Assembly (NCBI GenBank): GCA_030272155.1
Contig: CP126193.1
Span: forward strand, 1,860,001-1,924,000
Reading direction: 5' to 3'
Length of the DNA: 64,000 bases
Origin: Tetradesmus obliquus
Taxonomy: Eukaryota > Chlorophyta > Chlorophyceae > Sphaeropleales > Scenedesmaceae
This document shows positions 49,901 through 61,903 of this stretch, piece after piece (the first letter of the stretch is position 1; every line of letters begins with the position of its first letter). The translations under genes and the position numbers were made by a program. The notes under the pieces were generated by a model that was given only the letters and a program-made list of their open reading frames with translations, was not told the DNA's origin and did not search any database.

Positions 49901-50301
49901 GCTGGCTGAGGAGGTCAAATCAGGTCTGCTTTGCTGCCAGTTGCCACAAGATCCATTTTTTTCGGTTGCCTGGCAGGTTGCTTGTCATGCCGCAGCTTGC
50001 TGGCATTGCGCATCGCGTGTGTGTTTGAGGGGTTGTGGTCTGCTGCCCTGACTTGTGGGGTGGCGCAAAAAAGGATGTGACGAGGTTAAGCAGCTGCTGC
50101 AGGCGCCCGCAGGTGTGGCATGGTACACCAGTAGGTAGGCACGCACGCTGAGTGCACGTGGGCTGCTGCTGTTGTGGATGCGGATGTAGAGGTATACCTG
50201 CGCTGATGCTGCATGTTGGTCGAGTAATGAAAGGGCGGTGCCTGTGCTGGAGGCGTGTAAGCAAGGATGGTGCAGGGTTGCAGCTTCAATACTGTTACTG
50301 C

Positions 50302-50339
50302 GCGGCAGGGCACCGCAGTGCACTGCGGTGCCCTGCCGC
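50302..50339. repeat. perfect 38-bp palindrome
   Basis: GCGGCAGGGCACCGCAGTG followed immediately by its exact reverse complement, with no spacer. It could extrude as a cruciform, act as a dimeric protein-binding site, or be a hairpin in a 3' UTR of the upstream gene. Confidence 0.95.
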
Positions 50340-51430
50340 ATGTGCGGCTAGGAGCCTGGCCAGTGGCTTGGCAGGCAGTGGGGGTGTTTAGCAGGCTGTG
50401 CCTGCATGTAGTTCTGTCGGGTTGTGGTCTCAGCTGTCCTGTTTTGTGATGGACATCTGTGCTGGCCCTGTGCGAGCTTGCGTTGGCTTTATCCGGACCT
50501 TTGTTAGCAGAGGTATGGGCTCCTGCCATTTTCTGGAACCGCACGTCTTGCTTCTGTGAGAGGTTGCGGTTGTCCTAGCTGCGCTTCCTCAAATAGCCAG
50601 TCTCTAAAGCAGCTCAGCACAAAATGCTTAGTTGTGACAGCGAGCCTGTTTGCTTGCTCTGTTTGCTTTGTTTCGGGTTTTGTGCAGCAGCAGCAGCAGC
50701 AGCAGCAGCAGCGCTGGCGGGCGCTGTGGCGATGTGGTGGCGCGCCGGGGTAGTGTGCTGGTTTGGTTCCTAGCTTTGTTCCAAAATGCACATTGTTGGC
50801 TGCTTCTGTTGTTGCTGCCACTGCGCTGCCTAGCCGCTTCAACAATGCTGCTGTTGCTGCAGTGCCTGCTTTGCTTTCCGTTCTACAGTCTACCTACAAG
50901 GCAGCAGCATTTTGTTGGCTGCCCACATCACACACTGGCAGCAAGCGCTACACCTGATTGTTTGTACAGTAATGTAGGAGGAGGTGTGTGCAGTGTGTGA
51001 GCAGGCTGCCATGGTGTTCTTTAGCAGTTTGTCGCATGTGTGCAGTGCTGCTGTGCATTGATTGGACGGTGTTTGCAGGTGTAGTGCTCACCACCAGCAA
51101 TGCAGGCACAGTGGCTTGCAGGGCTGTGCTGCGGATCATTGACAGGCATCATTGCGCAGGATCGTTTGCGGATCATCACTGCCTCGGTAGCCTGACAGTG
51201 GGTGCGTCGCCTGTTCCATTTGGTGTCCTGCAGTGTTAGTTGCTGGGTTTAGTGGTCTGCGTAAAGTTGCCCACACACGAAGTGCGGTATAGACGTATAT
51301 GCTCAAGGTGCCCGCGCATGTGCTGCTCACGTGGGTGGTGGCGCGTCTGTTGCAGCCTCAACAGCTCAGTGGATGGTTTTACGAATGTATATGCTCAGTT
51401 GGGTGGACTGCTGCAATGCAGTGACGAGGT

Positions 51431-51545
51431 AACTCAAGGTTACCAGGGGGTTTGCGTACCCCCCCACTGGGTTACCAGTACGCATGCGTACCACACTGAG
51501 GGTACGCAAACCGTGGTAACTGCCACGGCCCTAGTTACCACCCAA
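51431..51545. repeat. cluster of GGTTACC and GGTACGC words with inverted symmetry
   Basis: GGTAAC/GTTACC occurs about five times, and GTTTGCGTACCC is later present inverted as GGGTACGCAAAC. It ends about 140 bp before the start codon of the Crypton-type gene. Confidence 0.75.
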
Positions 51546-51683
51546 AACCTGGGTCCTGACGAACCGCACAGCGCATCCTGCAAGACGCTCGCCATCTAAT
51601 GGTATTATTATTGATGTAAGGCACTCGCAGTGCTCTGCGATTGCATTTCGGAGGCACTTGGGAGTTGAATATGATTTGAACTC

Positions 51684-52113
51684 ATGAAGAGCACACGCAA
51701 ATCTAAGGCGAAGCCAAGCGATAGCTTCAACACGGAAAAATTAGATGACCTAGTTGATGATGAATCGGAGTCTAGCAGTCCAGAGCCTCCCCCGAAGCGG
51801 GGAAGGCGCAGCAGGAAGGCCAGCAAGAGACCCCGACCCGCATCGAAACCAAAGCGCACTGTGCCCGCCAAGAAGCGCAAACTGAAAGCTAAGCAACAGA
51901 GCAGCGACGACGGCGGAGGCTATGCGCATGCAGAGTGAGCAGCACTCGTGCTTGCATGCTGCTGCTGCTTGCATGCTGCTGCTGTAGGGTTACACTTGCC
52001 TTATCTCCCAGCAAAAAGCTGTGCACAGACAGACATGCAAATGCGTTGTGGCTGAGTTAACTACACATACTGCACACATGAAGAGCAGCAGGATGGGCGC
52101 AGCAGTAGCAGCA

Positions 52114-52159
<46 letters not shown>

Positions 52160-52204
52160 AGCAGTGCATCTGCTTCGACTGGGGAGCAATTTACTTGTTG
52201 AACA

Positions 52205-52243
<39 letters not shown>

Positions 52244-55200
52244 CCGTTCATGCACTACAGTTGGCAATCAGCAGCAGCAGCAGCTTGCGTGCTGAAAGAC
52301 AGTCAGGTCAGCAGCAGAGGCCAGATATGCAGCGGTTAGCAGTAAGCGCGTCGGTGTTGCCTGAAGAAGGCACTGGCACTGCATGTACACATTTGCAGGA
52401 TCACCTCAGAGCAGCTGGAGAACCTGGCGCATGACATGGAGGGATCCAAGCGGCCTGAGACTGAGCGCAAGTACGACTCGCAGTATGCGCGCTACCTGGT
52501 GAGCTTGAAGGGAGTAGGGGCTTGCGCAGCAGCATGACTCCACTAGGCAAAAGAAAAAAGCCTGCGCATAGATGCACCCATCAGCTGTTGCTTTCTCGGC
52601 TGTTCTTGGCTGGGGAGGGCCCTGCATATCTTACACGTGCCTAGTTTGCTGCTGCTGTTGCTGCTGCTGTAGTGGCACTGTGAGCACTTGCAGGATGGGA
52701 GCGCACGCGACCCGCCCTACAACCCGGACATGTCGCTTCCAGATGGACAGGCCAAGATCACCAGCTTCATGATGTGGGTAGGCGAGAACTACCCTGGCTG
52801 GGAGGCCCCAAACAAGGCGAAACAGATCGTGAGTGTTGGCAGAACGGCGCTGTTTGTGCATGAGATTCAGCTGCTGAGCCACACCACTGGCTGCTGCTGG
52901 TCTCACCTTCATTACCATTGCATACACATACATGTTCCTGTAAAACAAGGACATGTACACACACCCACTGCAGTGCGTTGGGCTCGTTTGAACAGCACTG
53001 CAGCGGTGACAACAAGGACAGATGGCAGTGCAGTAGCAGGCATGTGCCAGATGTGCGGTAGCAATGACCAAGCAGCTTATGCCTTCCCTCACTCAGCTGC
53101 AGCCCAGCTGCAGCCTAGCGGCTGCCATAGTGAGCAATGCCAGGCATGACAGCCAACGTGGGGTTGTATGCTGCACTGCCTGCACACAGGGTTTGGGCAC
53201 GGTCAAGCAGGCCCGTGGCATGGTGAAGCTGTACTGGATGCTGCATCACCTCAAAGCTGGCCTTTCAGCAGGCGACATGGGTGGAGCCTACACGTCAGCT
53301 GCATCGGGGGCAGAGGCCAAGTCGCTGCCAGACAAGGGTGCCAGGCCAGACCGCGACCCGCAGGTGAACAGGCTGTGTGGCTATGACAAGTGCTGGGTGT
53401 TTGTACTGTACAGTGTGACACTGTCTGCTTTCCAGTCAGGGCACTTCGTGATGTGCTGGTGCTGTGATCATACGGAAAGCAGATCTGTTCTCTATCAGCA
53501 GTGGTTTTACAGCACTCTTACACACAGCGCTTGCCAATTGCAGTGCCCTGGCACTGCTGCATGTGTCTCTGCGTGGTGGTGACATTGGTGGCAGTTGAAG
53601 CAACCGATAGGGCTGTGTGAGTGGGGACTATTTGCATGCTGGCTCTGCGGGGACAACTGTAACCCAACCACACTTTCTTATGTTGCAGATCGGCACAGTG
53701 GATGACACTCTTTCGCCCGACCAGCTATTCAAGCTGTGCCTGACCATGCTGGGCAGCGACAAGCCCACAGCTGCGCGCGACCTGTCCATGGCGCTGTGGC
53801 TCACCATGACCATCGGCAGGGGTGACGATGCGCGGCTGGTGTTCCTGCCCGACTTGCTGCCGCCAGAGGTGCTGCGCGTGATAGGTAGGTGTGAAGTATA
53901 GAACAGCCAATGATTTCCCGCATCCAGTCCGATGCAATTGTGTACTATGACAAAATGCGAGCAGCGCACATAGCAACTGTGCCAGACAACAGCAATGCAT
54001 TGCTGACATCACCCTCGACAATTCAAAAACTGAAGTGGTGTAGCATGCGGCAGCAATGCTGGGTGCTGCTGTAGATAATGTCGATAAGAATGACAGCCCC
54101 GGTGTTGGGAGCACGTTGTGCACACTGTTGGCTCTGCACAAATCTGGACGTAGTGTACCCTTCATCAAACATGCCGCTGCCTTGCTGCCGCCTACGTCTT
54201 TGTTTCGATGAGCAGGCCCCAACCCTGCCATCCTGCTGTCAGCAGTGCTGCGGGGTGGCAAGCGCCAGTTTGGTGGCAAGGTGGCCTATGCCGGCTCCAT
54301 CCGCCACAAGGACCCGCTGCTGTGCGCCCATGGTGCGCTGGCGCGGCACCTGATCACCCGCTTCATGCTGGAGAAGGCCCCAGTGCCGAACGTGCTGGAC
54401 CCTGATGAGTGGCACCACACCCCGCTGTGGACTGGCAACAACCCCCACGAGAGCATCAGCTACACGCAGCACGCAGACAGCCTCAAGGCCTTCCTGGAGG
54501 CGGCCGGCATCATCATCACCAAGGTGACGCACGCCTTCAGGATGTACAAGGCGCGCGACCTGGATGAGCAAGGTGTGGATGACGGGGTGAGTGGCCTCGC
54601 TGAGCCTGGGCAGTTGCTGAGAGAAACCCGCTTTGGTGGGCGGCAGCACGCAGCATATGCCGCAGGAAGCGCACGCGCTGCTTAGCAGCTGCTGCTGTGC
54701 ATGCTAGCAGCAGCAAAGCAGAGTTAGATGTCCCGGCGGCTGCCACCATCCCTTCTGCCGTCATCTCACAATGTTGCTGGGCTGCTCTGCACCGCTTGCA
54801 GCTGATCGCTAGGATGGGCCGCTGGCTGCGCACCGCCCTCAACCTGTGCTACCTGCGCTTCTTCAAGCCCCAGGGGCTGCTGGCTGCTGCTGGCTGGCCC
54901 CAGGACCAGATGGACGCCTTCTTCGCTGAGCGCTTCTGCCTGACCTTCGACGATGATGAGGAGATGGCAGAGCTGGCGGCCGAGCTGCTACCTGTGAAGG
55001 AGGCGCAGGCGATGGTGGGTATGCTTGCTCGCATCGCAGTGGTGTGAGCACCTGCCACCTGCTGGCAGCGGTCGTGGCTACCTTCGTGTGCAGGGTTTAC
55101 TCGCTGCATGCTCCTTGTGCACCTGTTCTGTTGCAGCCATTGCGTAGCTAGTTCGCATTCTGCATGCTGTGGCAGCAAGGTGCATTGTTTACAGCGCTGT

Positions 55201-56589
55201 ACTCAAGGTCCTCTTTTACATGCCGCCTGCAGGTGGACAAGATGACGCGCAAGCAGCTGGCTGAGAACCCCTCAGCGGGTGCGCTGGCAATAGTGATGGA
55301 CTACCTGGGCAGGGTGGGAGCTCAGGACAGCTGCGGCCTGCTGTGCTGCGAGAACGAGGAGGTGCGCGAGGCTGCAGCTGCCAACCCCAGCATCAAGTTC
55401 ATGCTGGAGAAGCCGCGCTTCAGGTGAGGGCCCAAATGGGTGCAGCAGAACGCAGTGGTGATGTTTGTGTGTTGTGTGCGGTGTAGCTGTGTTTGCATGC
55501 AGCCGCTGCAGTCATGCTTGAGATGCCGCCTGTCATCAAGTACTCCACGACGGGGTGACATGGCTGCAGCAGTATGATGCACTGTCACGCTGCTTGCGTT
55601 CATGTGTTGACAACGGCTGCCCCTGTTGTCTGTTTTGTTGCTGCTGGCACACCTCCTCCCGGCTGCTGCAGGCGGCTGCTGGCCATCTTCAAGGACAAGC
55701 TGGCAGCAGGTGGTTATGAGCACCTGCGCCCCCGCAGCACCCGAGAGCGCGTGATGGACCTGGCACACGGTGTGCAGGAGATTCGCGACATGCTGCTGGG
55801 CCGCAGGGCAGTGCTGCATGAGATGGACAGCCGCAGGGTGCCGCGTGACCTCAGCGATGCTGCTGAGGAGCAGCAGCAGGTGTTTGAGACCCTGCTGCAT
55901 GCAGCAGAGGCAGCTGGGCCCTTAGAAGCGCCTGCAGCAGCAGGCCGCGGTGCACCAGTCACATCACCCGCTGCAGATGCTGCTGCAGCCAGTGCGTCAG
56001 CGGCGGCAGCAGCAGCAGCAGCAGCAGGAGCGTCGGCTGGCCCAGGTGACAGTGATGAAGAAGCAGATGTCGGCGAGGAGGAGCTGCTGTCCCTGCTGCA
56101 GCAGCTGACACCGCACCGCACCCGCAGCAGGAGTGCACGCATGGCAGCAGCAGCAGCAGCAGCAGCATCAGATGATGATGATGAGGAGGAGGAGGAGGAG
56201 GAGGAGGGGGAGGGTGATTACGGGGAGGATGAGGATGACGATTACTGTGAAGATGCAGATGAGGAGTACGAGGAGCAGCACACCACGCAGCAGCGCAGGC
56301 TACAGCGCAAACGTGCAGGGCGGAGTGCGGCAGCGGGTGGTGCCCGCCCATCAGCTGCTGCAGCTAGGGTGCGCAGACTGCAGCTGGAGCTGGAGGCTGC
56401 ACAGGCAGAGCTGGTGACAGCACGGGCAGGTCAAGCTGCCTGCGCTGGCAGTGGCAGCAGCTGCCGCATGTTCGCGGCACCAACGCTGCAGCGAGCCCCA
56501 GCAGCTCAGCCCTCGCTGTCTGCAGCGTTCTCCAGCTTGCTGCGCCCCAGCAGCTCCGGCGCCGTGCGGGCGCACACCAGCACTGGTGG

Positions 56590-56644
<55 letters not shown>

Positions 56645-57241
56645 CCTGCAGGGGTAGCAAGAGGTACTTCAGAGACTGCTGCTGTTACAGCTGCAGCTGC
56701 TGCAGCTGCAGCAGCAGCTGCTGCAGCTGTCACCGCTGGAGGGGGCACGGCACAGCAGGCAGAAGTAAGCGCTGCAGCAGCTGCTGCTGCCTCTCAGGCT
56801 GTGTCTGCAGCGCTGGCAGCTGGAGTGAGAGCAGCAGCAACATCAGCTGAGCATGCGCCCTACAGCACGACAGCAGCTGGCGTCAGCAGCGTCGCCAAGG
56901 CTGTGCCTGTGCTGCGCAACCAGCCCAGCGTGAAGAGCCTCTGGGACTGGTACACGGCGCCTGTGAGCGGGGGCATGTCAGTGCAGCAGTGCGAGGAGAA
57001 GCAGCCGCCCGACACCACATGGCGCAGCAAGCAGCCGCATGGCAAGGCGCGCTGGCGCGAGGTGCGGCTGATCCTTGACCGCATCAAGGAGCTGCAGGTG
57101 ACCTCTGGCAGCATTAGGGCAGCGCTGGAAGCGGCGGAGGGGGAGCGTGAGGAGCTCAAGCTGGCCGTGCCGGGGTACTCGCGGCACCTGGCGGCGCTGG
57201 CAAAGGAGAAGAACAAGGAGAAGGGCAGCAAGAGCGGCTGA
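51684..57241 (+). CDS. Crypton-type tyrosine recombinase with C-terminal GCR1_C-like DNA-binding domain
   Basis: Nine exons: 51684-51934, 52399-52498, 52673-52828, 53190-53363, 53689-53884, 54216-54586, 54802-55014, 55233-55423 and 55672-57241 (1073 aa, all in phase; exon 3 may start at 52691 instead). Residues 1-80 are very basic (nuclear signal). Residues 84-490 resemble the Ndc10/CBF3 domain 2 and Crypton recombinases, with candidate catalytic residues R271 (TIGRGDDAR), H398 and R401 (THAFR), W424 and Y433 (GRWLRTALNLCY). The HxxR-to-Tyr spacing of 32 and the Trp nine before Tyr match Cre. A long acidic and low-complexity middle follows, then SVKSLWDWYTAPVSGG and Trp/Arg-rich sequence at about 969-1026, like GCR1_C. 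This pair is the Crypton architecture. It may be a live element or a domesticated gene. Its introns show no exon echoes. Confidence 0.82.
52113..52243 (+). repeat. two CAG runs in Crypton-type gene intron 1
   Basis: CAG runs at about 52112-52157 and 52208-52243. Here the intron has CAG in the sense strand, unlike the CTG tracts at the accC acceptors. Confidence 0.92.
56594..56641 (+). repeat. CAG run encoding poly-Gln in Crypton-type exon 9
   Basis: Sixteen CAG codons in frame, followed by Ala-rich sequence. Confidence 0.95.
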
Positions 57242-59813
57242 GCGGCTTGTGGCGGCAGCGTGGCAACTCCTTGGCCGCTGCCCGTTGGTCGGGTTTGTAC
57301 CTTGGGCGTGATGTATAATTGGGGTGGCATCCCTGGTGTACATTTTGCAGGAAAGTGCTGAGATGTGGTGACATGGCTGCAGCAAGCACAAGGTCGTTCG
57401 TACAACATACATACATGGTCTGACATACATAGACGGTGTTGCTAGTACTAGTCACTAGTGCTGGGCTGTCCTAGTCAGCCACCTGCTGACAGTTCAAACA
57501 ATTGCACAGCGTGATGCAATCTCATGTGCTGCTTAGACCAGTGTCACCAGCCTTGTGTTGTAGCACACGTATGTGGATGGCAGGTTGCACACACGATTGC
57601 TGTCAGCAAGTGGTTGATGCCACTGCGTTGGTTCCAGTTGTTGGTGTTTACAGTGCTTGTTGTTGCTGAGTGGCCAGTTGTCTGCAAGTGGTTGATGCCT
57701 GGGCGTTGTGCGGTGGCTGTGGTCTTGGTGTGTTCTGTTACACAGTTGTGACAGCCCAAATCACTGTATTTTGATGCCTGGGCATTGTGCGGTTGCTGTG
57801 GTCTTGATGTGTTTTGTGACACAGTCGTGACAGCCTTGATCACTGTATTCTGCAATGGCAGCGCATGCATATCTTGCTGTGTGCAAAGCTCTGCATGTGT
57901 GATGTGATCCGACCGCGGTGTGATTTTTCCACCTGACAGTGTCTGACACAACTGTATTCTGTCCCTCTGAACTAGAGCAATTCTGAAGTTGCCCTTTACT
58001 TGTGATGTCGTGCACATGAAGGCTGTAGGCGTTTTGTTCTGAGCAGTAACGACGCTCGCGTGCTGAATGTCAGATGCAGCAGCTTCATGGTTGTGGGCAT
58101 GTCGAGTTGCCAGAGCGCCCCTGAAGACACCCAGGGCCCTGGTTGCATCACGACGTTGTTGCTTACAAACCATTTGGCAGCTGCTGGCATGCACATGCAA
58201 TCTGTGGATGTTGAAGTGCACGTAGTACTGTACGTTGCAGCGGACCGCTTCTCCACCACATGTGCATGCAGAAGTGTCATGAGGTGCCTCCAATGAACCT
58301 GCATCCACCTTGTCCTGACAAAAGATAAAGTTTGCATAACAACATATTGGCACAGCTTTACAGCATTATGTATGTGTTGATGTTGCCCGGAGGCTGGGTT
58401 CGCCTTGTTGCGCGCCTTTGAGGAGAACCCCCCGACCCGCCTTGCACTTGCATTTTGCAGGGTATCAGCAGAAGTGCATGCATTGTCTACCTGCTGAAAT
58501 GGGTTTCACCTACTACGCTGGTGGCATGCTGTTGCTAGGCCTGCCACCACTACATGCTGTTGCGGCTTGAGCGGCGCGCAAATTTGCGATGTTAGACACC
58601 CAACAGCAGGGCTGCCCAACATGTAACACATGAATCAGGACTCAGTGCCTGTATGAAACTGGCTGGAATAGCCGCCTGTGGCACAGTCTGGCTGGCCCAG
58701 CTGGCCAGGCCTGATGCTCAGGCTGCGTACTGGCTGAGTACTCGCTGCACTGCCAGTGCGGTACTCGCGCTAGTACTCAAACCCCCGGTAACTAGTGTGC
58801 ACTACTCGACCACTTGAATCATTCAGGTTGGCCTGACCTGTGGCAGAATGTCCCCGCACTTGGGCATGGATGATCATGGCGTGTGTTACCAGCAACACAC
58901 TGCTCAAAAGTCGCGGCCAGTATGCTCGCCTGCGAGCAATCAGACACAGGAGTGCCTTCCAAGTTGACACCACTGGCTACAAATGCAGCCTTGTGCCAAA
59001 AAAGCAAAGTCAAATGGCACCTCCCGCTCATCCATGCTTGTTAAAAGCTAATTGCAGTGCTGGCGTGCAACGCCAGCCAACTTCCCAGCATGTGCGTGAA
59101 CACGCTGCTGGACCGACCCCTCAGGATGCAAGAAACTTGCATCATACTGCACACCCTTGCAGCATGCACTGCCAACCACTGGCTACCGCTGCAACACAGA
59201 CCTACCACTGCGCTGCTGCATGCAGGAAGCGCGCCGCAGCTGTAGCTGCAGTGCTGTTGATACGCCCAGCACTGCTACCACAGCTGCGGGCAGCAAGCAA
59301 TAGCCAGCCTGGTCGTCACACGCGGCAACGGCCACAAACTCCGCCCGCGCACCAGCGCTGCCTTCAATCAAGGCAATGCAAATGCCTGCTGCTTCACCAC
59401 CAAGCTGCAAGGCCCCATGCCTGCTTTCCCCTGCCACCCCCCACCCCGAAACACGGCCCCGACTGCCGTCACAACTGCACAGGTCGGCGCAACTGTACAC
59501 TACGTGCCGCGCCTGCCTCTGCTGCAGCTCCGTACAATCTCAAAACAGCAGGCAGCTGCGCTCGCTGCACTGCTGCAGGCCCGGCCCCGCTGCCAAAGCC
59601 TCCCTCACAAGCCTCACTCCCAGCTGCTGCTGTGCGCTGCAGCCGCTGCACGCCGCGCGCCGCACTGCTGCTGCTTATGTGCAAATAAGGCGCAGCAACT
59701 TGCGAAGCCGGCAGCGCTGCAGCCGCACACGCCGCCAGCCGCAGCTGTGCTGCACAACCCGGCTGCCGCCCACCACTGCTGCTGCTGTAGACATCTGCCG
59801 CTGCTGCTGCTGC
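57242..59813. other. 2.6-kb intergenic region
   Basis: Lies between the 3' ends of the convergent Crypton-type and Ran genes, so two 3' UTRs are expected. It holds a 79-bp tandem duplication (57692-57849) and a cluster of GAGTAC/GTACTC words at about 58734-58805. A long plus-strand open frame (58840-59688) antisense to the expected Ran 3' UTR was rejected. No gene seen. Confidence 0.5.
57692..57849. repeat. 79-bp tandem duplication
   Basis: 57692-57770 and 57771-57849 are adjacent copies with about ten differences, starting TTGATGCCTGGGC and ending TCACTGTATT. A weaker third start (TTGATGCC) lies at about 57613. Confidence 0.93.
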
Positions 59814-61903
59814 TTAGTCGATGAGCTCGTCATCGTCGTCTGCGGGCAGCGGCGCGTTGACTGCCTCCGCCAGCTCGCGCTCGTTGCGCTCCTGCTCCGC
59901 GAGGTCGATCTGCACCTCGGGCGGTGGCAGCGCCACCTCCTCCACAAACTGCAGGTGGGGGTCGCTGCAGGTGATGATGAAGTTCACAGAAGTGGCAGGC
60001 GGGCATGGTGAGACACGGGAGCAGTAAATGTGGATGTGTTTGTGGGAGGCAAGATGCATTCATCATCAAGGACAAGACCTTAACGACCGAAGACAAAGCT
60101 GATGCATTCAGTGCATTGGCAACCATCCTGCTGCTGGCAGCAGCTTGATTGCAACTGCGCGCACAGTAACGCCATAATCTGCCAGCCCACACTCTGCGCA
60201 CACAGCGCTACCATCCAACAGCTACCGATGACCCGCATCAACATCCATCACAGCATACATGCGCAGCACACACACTCAAACATCGCACATGCGCTGCTCG
60301 CAAGTGGATCTCCTGCACCAGCAGCAGCCAGCCAAGCAGTCGATCACTCAATAATTTGAATCCTCCTGCTCACCCTGTCAGCTTGCGTGCCAGGTACAGG
60401 AAGGGCTTCTCGTAGTTGTAGTTGGACTTGGCGCTGATCTCGTAGTACTGCAGGTTCTTCTTGCGGTGGAAGGTCACCTGCTTGGGCTTCACCTGGCGGT
60501 TCTTCACGTCCACCTTGTTGCCGCACAGCACGATGGGGATGTTCTCGCACACCCTGCGCGGGAGCAGCGAGAAGTGGATGATGCGATGCACAGATGTGGC
60601 CAGACAGGGCAGCAGCAGCAGCAAGTAAGCAATTGCGGAACTGAGCTGGTAGGGTCGACATGTGCTGTTGCTGCTGCTGATACACGGTACGCAGGTAGCT
60701 GGCGGCCGCTGCCAAGGCGAGCATTGATGTGGCAGCCGCGTTTGCATCAACTGCTTGCTGTGTCGGCCGATGCTGTGCTGCTACCAGATCGCCAGCGACG
60801 ACACTTCTGAGAACAGACACTGCCAGACTGTGTGTGTGGCTCTGGTGCGGCAGCTGCCCCAGCGGCGTGCATTGCCTCTGCATTACTGGCCAAAGAAACT
60901 GCTGCAGCAACCCGTAAGAGCAGCAGCATGGTACCATGCTGCCCAGTGCTGCCAGCCACCAGCCCGCTACTGCCATAAACGCAGCCAGAGGTACATGAGC
61001 GTTGTACTGCTGCTGCAATGCAGCTGTCCTGCAGCTTGCGCCTATGCATGCTCCAGGGTAGGATCAGCCTGCTGCGCACTGCAATATAACAATGGCTGAG
61101 TTGCTTATGCCGCAAGGCTCAACCGCAACAGCAGACATCATGCATGCATAAACACCAGGTGTGCTGCGTGCTGCGGGTACAGCAGCTGCTGCTGTTGCTG
61201 TACATCAGCTTCTGCTGAGGCCTCAGCAGCGTCCCACCTGCACAGGTCTCTGTGCCATGTGGGCACGTTCTTGTATGTTAGCCGGCTGGTCACATCAAAC
61301 ATGATGATCGCACACTGGCCGTGGATGTAGTACCCATCACGCAGCCCGCCGAACTTTTCCTGGCCAGCTGTATCCCAGCAGTAGAACCTGATCTTGCCAC
61401 GGTTGGTTGTGAAGTCCAGTGGGCGCACCTCCACACCGATGGTGGCTGCAGGCAGGCACAACAAGGGTGGGCGTCAGGCGGTGCATGCTGCTGTGCGGGC
61501 TGCTGTGAGCTGCAGGAAATCACTTACGTTCATACTTCTTCTCAAACTCTCCTGTGATGTGGCGCTTGACGAAGGTGGTCTTGCCTGCAGAAGCAGAACA
61601 CGGGCAGTAGTGAGGCCACCATCATCGCCAGCACGTTCCCAAAGAGCCAGCCAGACAGCTGCAGCCGCTGCTGAGGGACCCCACAGCGTGATCAGATACA
61701 AACAAAACTATAAGGAAGCACTGTCGACTCCCAAGCTTGCCTGTGCCACCGTCGCCAACCAACACTAGCTTGAAGTGCGGGACACCAGCCTCTGGCAGCG
61801 CCTGCCCTGGAAGAGCCTGCAACAACGTACAATCCAGCCCTCAGCCACGCAGATCGCTTGGCGTGCACAGCTGATCAAGCCTGCCTGATAGCCCGCGCAC
61901 CAT
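59814..61903 (-). CDS. RAN: Ran GTPase (nuclear transport)
   Basis: Six coding exons on minus: 61903-61901 (the ATG alone), 61816-61741, 61584-61528, 61445-61238, 60553-60374 and 59964-59814 (224 aa). Motifs in order: [14 protein letters not shown] (G1), [17 protein letters not shown] (switch I), [20 protein letters not shown] (G3/switch II), [11 protein letters not shown] (G4), [11 protein letters not shown] (G5) and an acidic C-terminus DDDDELID like the DEDDDL tail of Ran. There is no C-terminal Cys for prenylation, as expected of Ran. It cycles between GDP and GTP to drive importin/exportin transport. Intron 2 uses a GC donor (GGCACAG/GCAAGC), and exon 1 ends directly after the start codon. 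I see no exon echoes in its introns. Confidence 0.97.

Larger units (their letters stand above)
49771..51683. other. intergenic region between the synthase and the Crypton-type gene
   Basis: 1.9 kb. It holds the duplicated synthase end (49841-49900), a perfect 38-bp palindrome (50302-50339), a CAG run (50685-50711) and an inverted-word cluster (51431-51545). No gene is supported on either strand. Confidence 0.5.

Noticed and set aside
58840-59688. Long plus-strand open frame of 282 codons
   Set aside because: It starts with GTG, runs antisense to the expected Ran 3' UTR, is Cys/His/Arg/Ala-rich without any domain, and looks like a chance frame in GC-rich, CTG-rich DNA.
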